64,000 nt of DNA from Marinobacterium aestuarii (GTDB taxonomy: Bacteria > Pseudomonadota > Gammaproteobacteria > Pseudomonadales > Balneatricaceae): the NCBI RefSeq assembly GCF_001651805.1, contig NZ_CP015839.1:2108001-2172000 (forward strand), read 5' to 3'. Below the pieces are notes generated by a model. The model was not told where the DNA came from. It saw only the letters and a list, made by a program, of their open reading frames with translations, and made no database searches. This document shows positions 29,965 to 37,782 of this stretch, piece after piece. Within the stretch, counting starts at the first letter, position 1. The number at the start of each line of letters is the position of its first letter. The translations under genes and the position numbers were made by a program.

Positions 29965-30999
29965 ATGATCTTTGAGCAGGTTGCAACAGGCGGGTGTCAG
30001 TCCTATCTGGTGGGCTGTGGTGATACCTGTTCGGCAGTACTGATCGATCCCGAAATCAGCCAGGTCGATCGTTATCTCGCCATTGCTGCCCGGGACGGGC
30101 TGCGTATTCATTATGTGATCGATACGCATACCCACGCCGACCATTTCTCTGCCACGCGCACGCTTGCGCAGCGGCTCAAGGTTCCGGTGGTGATGCATAG
30201 GGACAGTCCCGCGCCCTTCGCTGACCTGCGGCTGCAGGATGCCGATCTGCTGCGCGTCGGTAATTTGCGTCTGCAGGCGCTGCATACGCCCGGTCATACG
30301 GCAGACTCCATGTGCCTGCTGCTGGACGATCGGATATTTACCGGCGATACCCTGCTGATCGGCGGTACCGGGCGCACCGATCTGCCCTCGGGTGATCCCT
30401 CTGCGCTCTATGACAGCCTGTTTAGCGGCATCCTCAAACTGGATCCGTCGCTGCTTGTGTTTCCGGCCCATGATTACAAGGCGCGTGGCTCGAGCACGAT
30501 CGCCGAGGAGCTGGCGAACAATCCGCGATTGCAGCGGACTGAGCGCACGGCCTTTATCGAAATGATGGAGCACCTGGATCTGAATGCGCCCACGCACCTC
30601 ACCGAGGCGCTGCGTACCAACATGAGCGGTGGCAAGAGCGTGGCGCAACTGCTGGCGGAGGCGGCCACCAAGACGCCCTTTGTTTCGCTGTCTGAGCTGC
30701 GTGCCCGCATTGTTGCGGGCAGCACTGATCTGATTGTGCTGGATGTGCGTGAGCGTGACGCCTTTGATGCAGGCCATGTGCCGGGCGCCATGAACCTGCC
30801 GCGGGGGCAGCTGGAGTTGCGGGTCAACGATGCATTGCCTGACCCGACCCGCCGTATCGTTACCCTGTGTCAGTTTGGCAAGATCTCGACGCTGGCAGCG
30901 GCGACGCTGCGCGAGCTCGGTTTTTTGCGCACCTCAGCGCTGGATGGCGGCATGGCGGCCTGGACGGAGGCGGGTTATCCGCTGGAGAAAGCAGGCTGA
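29965..30999 (+). CDS. persulfide dioxygenase-rhodanese fusion protein
   Basis: 344 residues. The N-terminal half is an ETHE1-like metallo-beta-lactamase domain: THTHADH at residues 54-60, HTPGHT near 98, and TGDTLLIGGTGRTDLPSG, the ETHE1-type signature. The C-terminal half (from about residue 235) is a rhodanese domain with DVRERDAFDAGHVPGA and the active-site Cys302 in LCQFGKIST. In such fusions (PRF/CstB-like) the dioxygenase oxidises glutathione or CoA persulfide to sulfite and the rhodanese passes sulfur on to it. It acts in the cytoplasm in sulfide and persulfide detoxification. A GGGAGG precedes the ATG. No sqr gene is nearby. Confidence 0.88.
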   Translation: MIFEQVATGGCQSYLVGCGDTCSAVLIDPEISQVDRYLAIAARDGLRIHYVIDTHTHADHFSATRTLAQRLKVPVVMHRDSPAPFADLRLQDADLLRVGNLRLQALHTPGHTADSMCLLLDDRIFTGDTLLIGGTGRTDLPSGDPSALYDSLFSGILKLDPSLLVFPAHDYKARGSSTIAEELANNPRLQRTERTAFIEMMEHLDLNAPTHLTEALRTNMSGGKSVAQLLAEAATKTPFVSLSELRARIVAGSTDLIVLDVRERDAFDAGHVPGAMNLPRGQLELRVNDALPDPTRRIVTLCQFGKISTLAAATLRELGFLRTSALDGGMAAWTEAGYPLEKAG

Positions 31000-31073
31000 A
31001 ATATATGCTGTGCGGCCGCGGTTGAGGTTGAAAGTGGTTTAGGGCAGTCGCGTATGCTTGAGGAGGTTTGGGA

Positions 31074-31529
31074 ATGAAGGTTATTGTTGTCTGCATTTGG
31101 GCGCTGTTGTTCGGCGGGGCAGTGCAGGCCCAGACCTTTAAGTCCGGACCGCAAGGCGCTGATCTAGTGGAACTTTATACTTCGGAGGGGTGTAGCAGTT
31201 GCCCGCCGGCCGATGCCTGGTTGAGTTCGCTGGTGGATGATCCCAGGCTGTTTCGCAGCCTGTTCCCGGTGGCGTTTCATGTCGATTACTGGAATCGACT
31301 GGGCTGGCCGGATCGCTTTTCGTCGGCGCGTTACACCGAGCGTCAGCGCACCTATGTGCAGCAGGGTCATGTCAGTCAGGTGTACACGCCTGGACTGGTG
31401 GTGAACGGCCAGGAGTGGCGCGGCTGGCTGCAGGGGCAGAGCCGTTCCGCGCTGGTAGCCTGGGTGAGTCAGGGTTCTGATCTGCAGCCCTTACAAGTGA
31501 TCGGTGGCTATATTGAGCCGGGTCTTTAA
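31074..31529 (+). CDS. DUF1223 thioredoxin-like periplasmic protein, short form
   Basis: 151 residues. A signal peptide (residues 1 to about 20, ending AVQAQ) is followed by a thioredoxin-like start with ELYTSEGCSSCPPADAWL and by YTPGLVVNGQEWRGWLQG. AGGAGG at 31061-31066 fixes the ATG at 31074. DUF1223 proteins are usually around 230 residues; this one stops soon after the thioredoxin-like half and lacks the C-terminal beta-rich part. I see no continuation in another frame downstream, so this is a short natural form or an old deletion. The CSSCPP motif suggests a redox role, but the function of the family is unknown. Confidence 0.75.
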   Translation: MKVIVVCIWALLFGGAVQAQTFKSGPQGADLVELYTSEGCSSCPPADAWLSSLVDDPRLFRSLFPVAFHVDYWNRLGWPDRFSSARYTERQRTYVQQGHVSQVYTPGLVVNGQEWRGWLQGQSRSALVAWVSQGSDLQPLQVIGGYIEPGL

Positions 31530-31569
31530 CAGGGCTCTGTCTGGGTGACCTTCTCTTTAAGCAGGAATA

Positions 31570-31992
31570 ATGATGTGGATTCAGCGGGAAGTACGGCTGC
31601 GACCTCGTGAGCGTGGTTTTCATTTGATTACTGACGAAGTCGTGCACGCGTTGCCTGAACTTGGTCGTCTGCGGGTGGGTCTGCTGCATCTGTTTATCAA
31701 GCACAGCTCTGCGTCGCTGACGATCAACGAGAATGCGGATCCCAGTGTACGACGGGATTTCGAGCAGTTTTTTAGTCGTCTGGTGCCGGAAAATGCCGCT
31801 TGGTGTACGCATCTGGACGAAGGTCCGGATGACCTCCCGGCTCATGTGAAAGCCAGTCTGCTCGGAGCGAGCCTGAGTATCCCCGTGACTGATGGGGGCT
31901 TAAATCTGGGTGTTTGGCAGGGCATCTATCTGGGTGAGCATAGAAACCAGGGCGGCGGTCGCAGTATTTTGGTTACCCTGCAGGGCGAATAG
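31570..31992 (+). CDS. yjbQ: YjbQ family protein (UPF0047)
   Basis: 140 residues. LHLFIKHSSASLTINENADPSVRRDFEQFF and WQGIYLGEHRNQGGGRSILVT are the family's conserved blocks. Some members show weak secondary thiamine-phosphate synthase activity, but the true function is unknown. Two adjoining ATG codons at 31570 and 31573 are both possible starts. The gene is convergent with the beta-hydroxyacid dehydrogenase gene, 44 bp apart. Confidence 0.9.
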   Translation: MMWIQREVRLRPRERGFHLITDEVVHALPELGRLRVGLLHLFIKHSSASLTINENADPSVRRDFEQFFSRLVPENAAWCTHLDEGPDDLPAHVKASLLGASLSIPVTDGGLNLGVWQGIYLGEHRNQGGGRSILVTLQGE

Positions 31993-32036
31993 GCAGCGGG
32001 CCAGCGTCTGCCAATCCGTCCGGCAATGACCGGTTA

Positions 32037-32966
32037 TCAGGCGTCTGGGGTGTTGTCCGGCTTGGTGGTGGCTTTGTCATTCAGTCGGGCTGGCGCATTC
32101 AACGCCTCAAGCTGCAAGAGCAGGCCGCTGTGATCCACGCCCTCCAGGCCCCGTTCAACCAGCTGTTCATACTGGGCGAAGGCCTGCTCGGTCAGGGGTA
32201 ATTGCAGGTCTTCGTCCTGGGCGGTATCCAGTATGGTCTGCAGGTCCTTGAGCTGTACCCGGGCGGTTCCGCCGGGCATAAAGCTGCGATCAATCATGCG
32301 CTGGCCATGCAGCTCCAGTATGCGGCTGCCGGCAAAGCCGCCCAGCAGGGCTTCACGCACGGCGGCCGGGTCTGCACCGCCCCGGGCGGCCAGCAGCAAG
32401 GCTTCTGCCACGGCGCCGATGGTAATGCCAACAATGGCCTGGTTGGCGCATTTTGCCAGCTGGCCGGAGCCCGCGGGGCCTATATAGGTGGCTGCTTTGC
32501 CAAGACAGGCAAACAGGGGGCCGGCACGCTCGAAGTCGGCCTTGCTGCCCCCCGCCATGATGGACAGGCTGGCCTGCTCGGCGCCGGCGGTGCCACCGGA
32601 TACCGGGGCATCGAGGTAGCCGTGACCGCGTTCGGCCAGTATCTGGTGATGGCGTTTGGCCATCGCGGGCGCAATTGAACTCATGTCGATGACCAGCGCG
32701 CCAGGTTTCAGGGCCCCAAGCGTTGCCTCGCTAAACAGCACGCTGTCCACCACGGGGCCGTTTTCCAGCATGCTGATGATGAAATCGGCGTCCTTCACCG
32801 CCTCCTGTACCTGCTTGCATGCATTGGCACCCTCGCAGCTCAGGGCCGCAGCCTTGCCAAAGGTGCGATTCCAGGCGTTGAGCGGATAGCCTGCGCGCAG
32901 CAGGTTGAGGACCATGGGCTGGCCCATAAGGCCGATTCCAAGAAATGCGATGCGGGGCTTGTTCAT
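32037..32966 (-). CDS. 3-hydroxyisobutyrate dehydrogenase-like oxidoreductase
   Basis: 309 residues from the ATG at 32966. It has a Rossmann motif (IAFLGIGLMGQPM), the DAPVSGGTAGAEQASL substrate loop, and the conserved Lys in GSGQLAKCANQ. The beta-hydroxyacid dehydrogenase family includes HIBADH, tartronate semialdehyde reductase and GLYR1; the substrate is not decided. A GTG at 32978 overlaps the tusE stop as GTGA and may be the real, translationally coupled start. Either way it is the last gene of the tusDCBE operon, which is an odd partner for sulfur relay genes. Confidence 0.85.
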   Translation of the reverse strand: MNKPRIAFLGIGLMGQPMVLNLLRAGYPLNAWNRTFGKAAALSCEGANACKQVQEAVKDADFIISMLENGPVVDSVLFSEATLGALKPGALVIDMSSIAPAMAKRHHQILAERGHGYLDAPVSGGTAGAEQASLSIMAGGSKADFERAGPLFACLGKAATYIGPAGSGQLAKCANQAIVGITIGAVAEALLLAARGGADPAAVREALLGGFAGSRILELHGQRMIDRSFMPGGTARVQLKDLQTILDTAQDEDLQLPLTEQAFAQYEQLVERGLEGVDHSGLLLQLEALNAPARLNDKATTKPDNTPDA

Positions 32967-32974
32967 TATTGTTG

Positions 32975-33310
32975 TCACAGGCAGTTGGTTGGCTTGGGCA
33001 GTCCGGCCAGGCGTGCTGCAAGCTTGGCCGGGCTGTCGGGAAACAGCTTTAGCAGATAGATGCTGCGACCCTTTTCGGGGCCCAGGCTCAGGCTGACGGT
33101 CTTCACCAGCGGGCGCATGGCCGGTGCATGTTCGAAGCGCTGGTAGAAATCGCGCAGCAGGTAGAGTATTTCCCAGTGGGCGTCACTCAGCTGCAGCGGG
33201 ATCTCGGCGGCCAGGGCTTCGGCAATCTGGGGGGACCATTGCGAGAGATCGCGCAGGTAGCCTTCGTTGTCCAGCTCAATGCTATGGTCGTTCAGTTGCA
33301 GATGCGTCAT
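32975..33310 (-). CDS. tusE: sulfurtransferase TusE (DsrC family)
   Basis: 111 residues from the ATG at 33310. The C-terminus PKPTNCL carries the penultimate cysteine that takes a persulfide sulfur; the second cysteine seen in sulfite-reducing DsrC, ten residues earlier, is absent. That makes it TusE, which passes sulfur from TusBCD to MnmA for 2-thiouridine in tRNA. The SIYLLKLFPDSPAKLAARLAG block is typical. It is the fourth gene in tusDCBE. Confidence 0.93.
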   Translation of the reverse strand: MTHLQLNDHSIELDNEGYLRDLSQWSPQIAEALAAEIPLQLSDAHWEILYLLRDFYQRFEHAPAMRPLVKTVSLSLGPEKGRSIYLLKLFPDSPAKLAARLAGLPKPTNCL

Positions 33311-33311
33311 G

Positions 33312-33599
33312 TCAGTACCAGCTGATGACACGGGCATGCTCGCAGCACAGCTGCACGAAGCCGGCATCATCCACCTGTTCGATACTGCTTGCGAGTCGGT
33401 TGTCGAGCCCGCGTGCCGCGACATCAGCTGCCAGTGCGCAGACGGTAACGCCGATGGGCCATGCAATTGGCTGTCCTGCCAGGGCGCAGTAGGCGCCATC
33501 TTCGATCAGCAGCAGGGTGTCACCGCTGCTGCAGGCCCGCAGACAGTCGGCCAGCAGGGCGGCGTTGGAGGGCGCGCGATTCAATGTATGCAGGGTCAT
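33312..33599 (-). CDS. tusB: sulfur relay protein TusB
   Basis: 95 residues from the ATG at 33599, two bases after tusC; a TTG six bases earlier would overlap the tusC stop. It is a DsrH-family protein with DTLLLIEDGAYCAL near the centre. TusB forms the TusBCD heterohexamer with TusC and TusD. Its sequence is the least conserved of the three, so the identification leans on the context. Confidence 0.88.
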   Translation of the reverse strand: MTLHTLNRAPSNAALLADCLRACSSGDTLLLIEDGAYCALAGQPIAWPIGVTVCALAADVAARGLDNRLASSIEQVDDAGFVQLCCEHARVISWY

Positions 33600-33601
33600 G
33601 G

Positions 33602-33967
33602 TCAAAAACTCAGTACCACATCGTGGTTGCGAATCAGTTGTGCAATGGCGTCACTGTCGAGCAACTGGACCGGCAGCAGGCAGTCGTCAGGGCTGAGTCC
33701 GCGGCTGCGCAGGGCGCTGTCGCAGACGTACAGCTGATCAATATCGTACATCGGCAGGGCGCTAAGCGTTGCGCCCAGGTTTTTTTGCTGGATGCCGGCG
33801 GGTTGTTGCGCCTGCAGCAGCTGATAGACGCCGTCATCGAGAAATAGCATGCTGACGGGCTGCTCGAATACTGCAGTGGTCAGCGCTGCATCCAGCGCAT
33901 CCCGTGCATGACTGCTGCCATAGGGCGGGCGACGGCTAATCACCAGAAAGCGTTTGCTTGTACTCAT
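33602..33967 (-). CDS. tusC: sulfur relay protein TusC
   Basis: 121 residues, DsrF family: FLVISRRPPYGSSHARDALDAALT at the start and MLFLDDGVYQLL follow the family pattern. It is a structural member of TusBCD. It starts one base after the stop codon of tusD, so the genes are translated as one unit. Confidence 0.9.
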   Translation of the reverse strand: MSTSKRFLVISRRPPYGSSHARDALDAALTTAVFEQPVSMLFLDDGVYQLLQAQQPAGIQQKNLGATLSALPMYDIDQLYVCDSALRSRGLSPDDCLLPVQLLDSDAIAQLIRNHDVVLSF

Positions 33968-33968
33968 G

Positions 33969-34361
33969 TCAGGCTCCGAAAGTGATCAGTCGATCGGACA
34001 CTATGGCGGCTTCGGCCAGCTGGCCAAGGCCCGAAAGCTCAAAGCCTTGATGCAGGTTGTGGCCGGGCTTTTCGTAGCGGCGGGCTTCATTGGCATCCAG
34101 CAGGCCGCGACGCACAGCGGCGGCAATGCAGACCACCAGGTCCAGATCATGGGTCTGCGCCAGTGCCTGCCAGCGAGCGGATAGGTTGGGTTCGTCCTGT
34201 GGTGGTGCCGCCAGGGCTGAGGCGCCATGAATGCCATCGCCATAAAAGAACACGCGATGAAGGCTGTGTCCCTGGGCAAGGCAGGCAACAGCAAAGCGAT
34301 AGGCACTTTCTGCGCCCTGATGGCTGTGGGGCGCAGCATAAACCAGTAATGAAAAGATCAT
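33969..34361 (-). CDS. tusD: sulfurtransferase TusD
   Basis: 130 residues from the ATG at 34361 with CAGG upstream; a TTG six bases earlier is in frame. DsrE family: FFYGDGIHGAS and the active-site cysteine (Cys78) in LVVCIAAAVRRGL. It receives sulfur from TusA and gives it to TusE. First gene of tusDCBE and its probable promoter lies in the 100 bp before, after the yccA terminator. Confidence 0.92.
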   Translation of the reverse strand: MIFSLLVYAAPHSHQGAESAYRFAVACLAQGHSLHRVFFYGDGIHGASALAAPPQDEPNLSARWQALAQTHDLDLVVCIAAAVRRGLLDANEARRYEKPGHNLHQGFELSGLGQLAEAAIVSDRLITFGA

Positions 34362-34464
34362 TTTCAACCTGTCGGGCAGAGCATGTTAAAAAGAAACCGG
34401 CGCAACCTATGGTCAGTACCACAAGACGCTGCTGCCCCGGACAACTCTCTGATTCAGAATGCAA

Positions 34465-34498
34465 AAGCCCCGCTATCTTAGCAAAGATAGCGGGGCTT
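34465..34498 (-). terminator. terminator of yccA
   Basis: A perfect 15-bp stem (34465-34479 and 34484-34498) with a 4-base loop, followed on the minus strand by TTTT. It lies 45 bp after the yccA stop codon and isolates yccA from tusDCBE. Confidence 0.9.
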
Positions 34499-34542
34499 GG
34501 CAGTCGCTTTGCCTGTTACCGATCAGTGATCGGCGCCAGAGT

Positions 34543-35208
34543 TCAATCGCTGCTGGTGACGCCCAGGATGTGCAGCAGGCTGAGAAAAATGTTGTAGATG
34601 GATACGTAGAGCGTAACCGTTGCGGAGATGTAGTTGGTTTCGCCACCGCGCACGATCGACTGTGTGGTCAGCAGTATGGCGCCGGCCGAGAACAGAATGA
34701 ACATGGCGCTAATGGCCAGTGCCAGTGCCGGCATCTGCAGGAAAATGTTGGCGATGACGGCGACGATCAGCACCACAAAGCCTGCCAGCATCATGCCGCC
34801 AAGGAAGGACAGGTCCCGCTTGGTGGTGAGGGCGTAGGCCGAGGTAGTGAAGAAGGTCAGGGCGGTGCCGCCCAGGGCCATCATGACGATTTCAGAGCCA
34901 CCGCGGGCCATGACCATGTTGATGATCGGACCCAGCGTATAGCCCATGAAGCCCGTCAACAGGAATACGAACAGCAGTCCCAGGGAGCTGTTGCGGTTCT
35001 TTTCGGTCAGGTACAGCAGGCCGTAGAAGCCCACCAGTGTGATGATCAGGCCCGGACGGGGCAGGGCCATGGCTGCAGCAACACCCGCGATAATGGCAGA
35101 CCATGCCAGTGTAATACCCAGCAGAAAGTAGGTATTACGCAAAACCTTGTTGGTCGCCAGGGCGGATGAGCTGTATGCATCGTTATTGATGGTACGAACG
35201 TTACGCAT
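34543..35208 (-). CDS. yccA: Bax inhibitor-1 family membrane protein YccA
   Basis: 221 residues, seven hydrophobic segments beginning with NTYFLLGITLAWSAIIAG near residue 25, and a GTALTFFTTSAYALTTKRDLSFLGG segment of the family. E. coli YccA interacts with the membrane protease FtsH and delays breakdown of jammed translocons. In E. coli tusE and yccA are also neighbours, which supports the name. Confidence 0.92.
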   Translation of the reverse strand: MRNVRTINNDAYSSSALATNKVLRNTYFLLGITLAWSAIIAGVAAAMALPRPGLIITLVGFYGLLYLTEKNRNSSLGLLFVFLLTGFMGYTLGPIINMVMARGGSEIVMMALGGTALTFFTTSAYALTTKRDLSFLGGMMLAGFVVLIVAVIANIFLQMPALALAISAMFILFSAGAILLTTQSIVRGGETNYISATVTLYVSIYNIFLSLLHILGVTSSD

Positions 35209-35283
35209 GGTTTCCCTCGATTGATTTCAGTCCGATAGGCACATCATGCCCTTTATATATGAATTTACAAGCCTTTCAACCGT

Positions 35284-35311
35284 TTGACTTACCGGTAATT
35301 CCACGTACACT
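35284..35311 (+). promoter_or_regulatory. promoter of tRNA-Ser with a GC-rich discriminator
   Basis: TTGACT (35284-35289), 16 bp, TACACT (35306-35311), then ATGCGCCGC before the expected transcript start. A GC-rich discriminator of this sort is usual at stable-RNA promoters under stringent control. Confidence 0.6.
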
Positions 35312-35327
35312 ATGCGCCGCAAGACTT

Positions 35328-35415
35328 GGTGGGGTGGCTGAGTGGCCGAAAGCACCGGTTTCGAAAACCGGCGAGTCGAAAGGCTCCCAGGGTTCAAATC
35401 CCTGCCCCACCGCCA
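35328..35415 (+). tRNA. tRNA-Ser (anticodon CGA)
   Basis: The 88-nt molecule folds as a class II tRNA. The acceptor GGTGGGG pairs with CCCCACC; the anticodon stem CCGGT/ACCGG encloses the loop TTCGAAA with the anticodon CGA at 35362-35364; a long variable arm follows; the T arm is CAGGG-TTCAAAT-CCCTG. The CCA end is encoded at 35413-35415. It reads UCG codons. It has its own promoter upstream and truC starts 42 bp downstream. There is no duplicated 3' end nearby, so no sign of an integrated element. Confidence 0.96.
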
Positions 35416-35457
35416 TTCTCTTGTGTTCTGGATCCCGTCTGAGTCTGATAAAACACC

Positions 35458-36192
35458 ATGTCCGAGCTGAAGATCCTGTTTGAGGACGAATACCTCGTCG
35501 CTATAGACAAGCCTTCGGGTCTGTTGGTTCACCCCAGCTGGATTGCGCCTGCCTATACCCCCAATGCTGTTGCCCTGTTGCGTGATTACCTGCAGGACAC
35601 TGTCTATACCATCCATCGTCTGGATCGTGCCACTTCGGGCGTCATTTTGTTTGCCAAGCAGAAGCAGGCTGCCCATGACATGAATCTGGCCTTTGCCGAG
35701 CGCCAGGTACGCAAAACTTACTTGTGCGTTACCCGTGGCTATACGCCGGAAGAGGGTTTGATTGATTATGCTCTCAAGCCTATTTTCGACAAAAAAGCCG
35801 ATCCTTTTGCGGATCCGGACAAGCCTGCCAAAGAGGCGCAGAGCGAATTTCGCCGTCTGGGTACCATTGAGCTGCCGTTTGCGGTGAGTCGTTATCCCAG
35901 TGCGCGCTACTCCCTGGTGGAGGTGAAACCACACACCGGGCGCAAGCATCAGATACGACGCCACTTGAAGCATATTTTCCATCCGCTGGTCGGAGATACC
36001 GCCCATGGTGATGGCAAGCACAATCGCCTGTTTCGCGAAAAATTCGATCTGCACCGTTTGCTGCTGATGGCGACTGAGCTTGAGTTTACCCACCCGGTCA
36101 GTGGTGAGCTTATTCATTTGCAGTGCCCCGTGGATGCTGCCTGTGATCGATTATTCCAGCGCTTTGGCTGGGATGGTCTTTACCTGAGCTGA
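35458..36192 (+). CDS. truC: tRNA pseudouridine synthase C
   Basis: 244 residues, RluA family. The catalytic Asp is in [10 protein letters not shown] (near residue 60), and [17 protein letters not shown] and [14 protein letters not shown] resemble TruC more than RluA or RluC. TruC makes pseudouridine 65 in tRNA. It lies directly after a tRNA gene, which may be chance. Confidence 0.88.
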   Translation: MSELKILFEDEYLVAIDKPSGLLVHPSWIAPAYTPNAVALLRDYLQDTVYTIHRLDRATSGVILFAKQKQAAHDMNLAFAERQVRKTYLCVTRGYTPEEGLIDYALKPIFDKKADPFADPDKPAKEAQSEFRRLGTIELPFAVSRYPSARYSLVEVKPHTGRKHQIRRHLKHIFHPLVGDTAHGDGKHNRLFREKFDLHRLLLMATELEFTHPVSGELIHLQCPVDAACDRLFQRFGWDGLYLS

Positions 36193-36474
36193 CGCCATCG
36201 GGCTTGTTGGCTTTCAGGTGTCAGCAGCCTTGCCCCCTCTCTGTATCTTTCTCTTTCTCTCTGCCTGACAGCATCAAGCGCGGGCTTTGCGTTGCTGTTT
36301 GGCGACGCGACGGTGCCGACGTGCCGCGTTTTCTTGCTGACTTTTCCGAACAGGGCAGAAATAATCAGTACTGGCGCCATTAAAGCTGTCTGCACTATTC
36401 TTTCTGCAGGGTAAATTACGTATTCTTGCCCCGCGAAAAACATAATTCACAGAGAACAACGGTAGTTACGATAG
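36193..36474. other. intergenic region between truC and mtnN
   Basis: 282 bp. It contains a CT-rich stretch around 36235-36265 and a probable mtnN promoter region near 36390-36425 (TAAATT). A minus-strand open frame covers most of it but has no Shine-Dalgarno and no recognisable homology. Confidence 0.5.
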
Positions 36475-37233
36475 ATGAGCACGCGGCTGGCTGACATACT
36501 CAAGCAAAAGGATGGATTACGCATCGGTATTATTGGTGCCATGGATCAGGAGGTAGAGCTGCTGAAATCGGCTTTGCAGCAGATCGAAGAGCACCAGTAC
36601 GCGGGCTATTCGTTCTTCACAGGTCAGATGCACGGGCAATCCGTTGTGCTGCTCAAATCAGGCATCGGCAAGGTCAATGCTGCGGTGAGCACGGCGCTGC
36701 TGCTGCAGGTGTTTACGCCAGACTGTGTGATTAATACGGGTTCTGCCGGCGGTTTTGATGCTCAGCTCGAGGTCGGTGATATCGTCATATCGTCCGAGGT
36801 ACGCCACCACGATGTCGATGTGACGGTATTTGGCTATGAGCCCGGCCAGGTGCCAGGTTTGCCCGCTGCGTTCGAGCCCGATCTGCTGCTGGCGCAGATT
36901 GCCGAGCAGTGCATCGGTCAGATGCAGGGCATGAAGACCGTACGCGGCCTGATCGCAACCGGTGACAGCTTCATGAACTGCCCCAAGCGGGTGGCCAAAA
37001 CCCGGGCGCTGTTTCCGACGATGAAAGCGGTTGAGATGGAAGCTGCGGCCATCGCCCAGACCTGCCACTGCTTCGATGTTCCTTTTATCGTTATTCGGGC
37101 GCTGTCTGATATTGCTGGCAAGGAATCCAATCTGTCGTTTGATCAGTTCCTTGAAACAGCCGCCACCCATTCGGCGCAAATGGTAATGGCCATCGTCAAG
37201 AACCTTTCGGCTCACGCAGGACCCAGGGCCTAG
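36475..37233 (+). CDS. mtnN: 5'-methylthioadenosine/S-adenosylhomocysteine nucleosidase
   Basis: 252 residues, PNP fold. GIIGAMDQEVELL near residue 18, INTGSAGGFDAQLEVGDIV in the centre, and VEMEAAAIAQTCHCFDVPFIVIRALSDIA near the C-terminus carry the substrate-binding Met-Glu and the catalytic Asp. It splits adenine from MTA and SAH in the activated methyl cycle and feeds LuxS if present. The N-terminus has about 16 residues more than E. coli Pfs, so a later start is conceivable. Confidence 0.92.
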   Translation: MSTRLADILKQKDGLRIGIIGAMDQEVELLKSALQQIEEHQYAGYSFFTGQMHGQSVVLLKSGIGKVNAAVSTALLLQVFTPDCVINTGSAGGFDAQLEVGDIVISSEVRHHDVDVTVFGYEPGQVPGLPAAFEPDLLLAQIAEQCIGQMQGMKTVRGLIATGDSFMNCPKRVAKTRALFPTMKAVEMEAAAIAQTCHCFDVPFIVIRALSDIAGKESNLSFDQFLETAATHSAQMVMAIVKNLSAHAGPRA

Positions 37234-37782
37234 TCCGCAGGCTTTGGCGAATATTCGGTTTTGCTCCATGCGCGCTGCCATGTTTACGGGGGGCTGTGTA
37301 TGGCGCTGTGCGAGGGGCCCGAGCTATCCTGATAGCGCGAGTAGGGTTCCCTGGTCGCTCGTTCCAGGCACCGATGCGGTGGTTTCAGTTGGGTGTCCGA
37401 CGGAAACGTTGCTCTCATAGGCTGTCGCGTCTCAGGTGAGATTTCTCTTAATAGTCCCGTTAGCGATAAAAACGCACCTGCTTGGTGCGTTTTGTGTCTG
37501 TGCGGGTATTGTCACACTATTGCCTGTATCTTTAGTGCAGCATTTGCCTGCGCGCTGTTATATCGATAACGCTTGATGCTAGTTTGATGTGTCATAATGT
37601 CGCGGGCTTGCGACAATTTATATCTGATGAATACAATAGGGCTATATAACAAAAACAGCTAAACTTTGGTCAGCTTCTGATTAGGCCCAAAGCACACCTT
37701 TTCCAAGGTGTCACGCAAGCCGATACAGGCCATTTATTGATCAGAATCTCTTTAGTGATGCGGTATATCGAGAGGCCTGGCT
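37234..37782 (+). other. 549-bp intergenic region before the peptide ABC operon
   Basis: It holds one terminator (37469-37493), a short palindrome GCTATC-CT-GATAGC at 37323-37336, and an AT-rich stretch from about 37560 to 37740 that should contain the promoter of the ABC transporter operon. I see no gene with a ribosome binding site and recognise no riboswitch. Confidence 0.5.
37469..37493. terminator. terminator 235 bp after mtnN
   Basis: A perfect 10-bp stem AAAACGCACC/GGTGCGTTTT (37469-37478 and 37484-37493) with a TGCTT loop. The T run is short. Its distance from mtnN leaves room for an unannotated transcript between them, but I see no coding signal. Confidence 0.7.

Noticed and set aside
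29326-30777. 483-residue minus-strand frame across the methyltransferase and persulfide dioxygenase genes
   Set aside because: It covers two unrelated conserved genes in antisense and has low-complexity composition.
35328-35415. tRNA-Ser as the attachment site of a genomic island
   Set aside because: There is no direct repeat of its 3' end nearby and no integrase; genes on both sides are core.
36180-36443. 87-residue minus-strand frame between truC and mtnN with one hydrophobic segment
   Set aside because: No Shine-Dalgarno, overlaps the truC end and the mtnN promoter region, and its Arg/Glu-rich tail comes from a CT-rich simple sequence.
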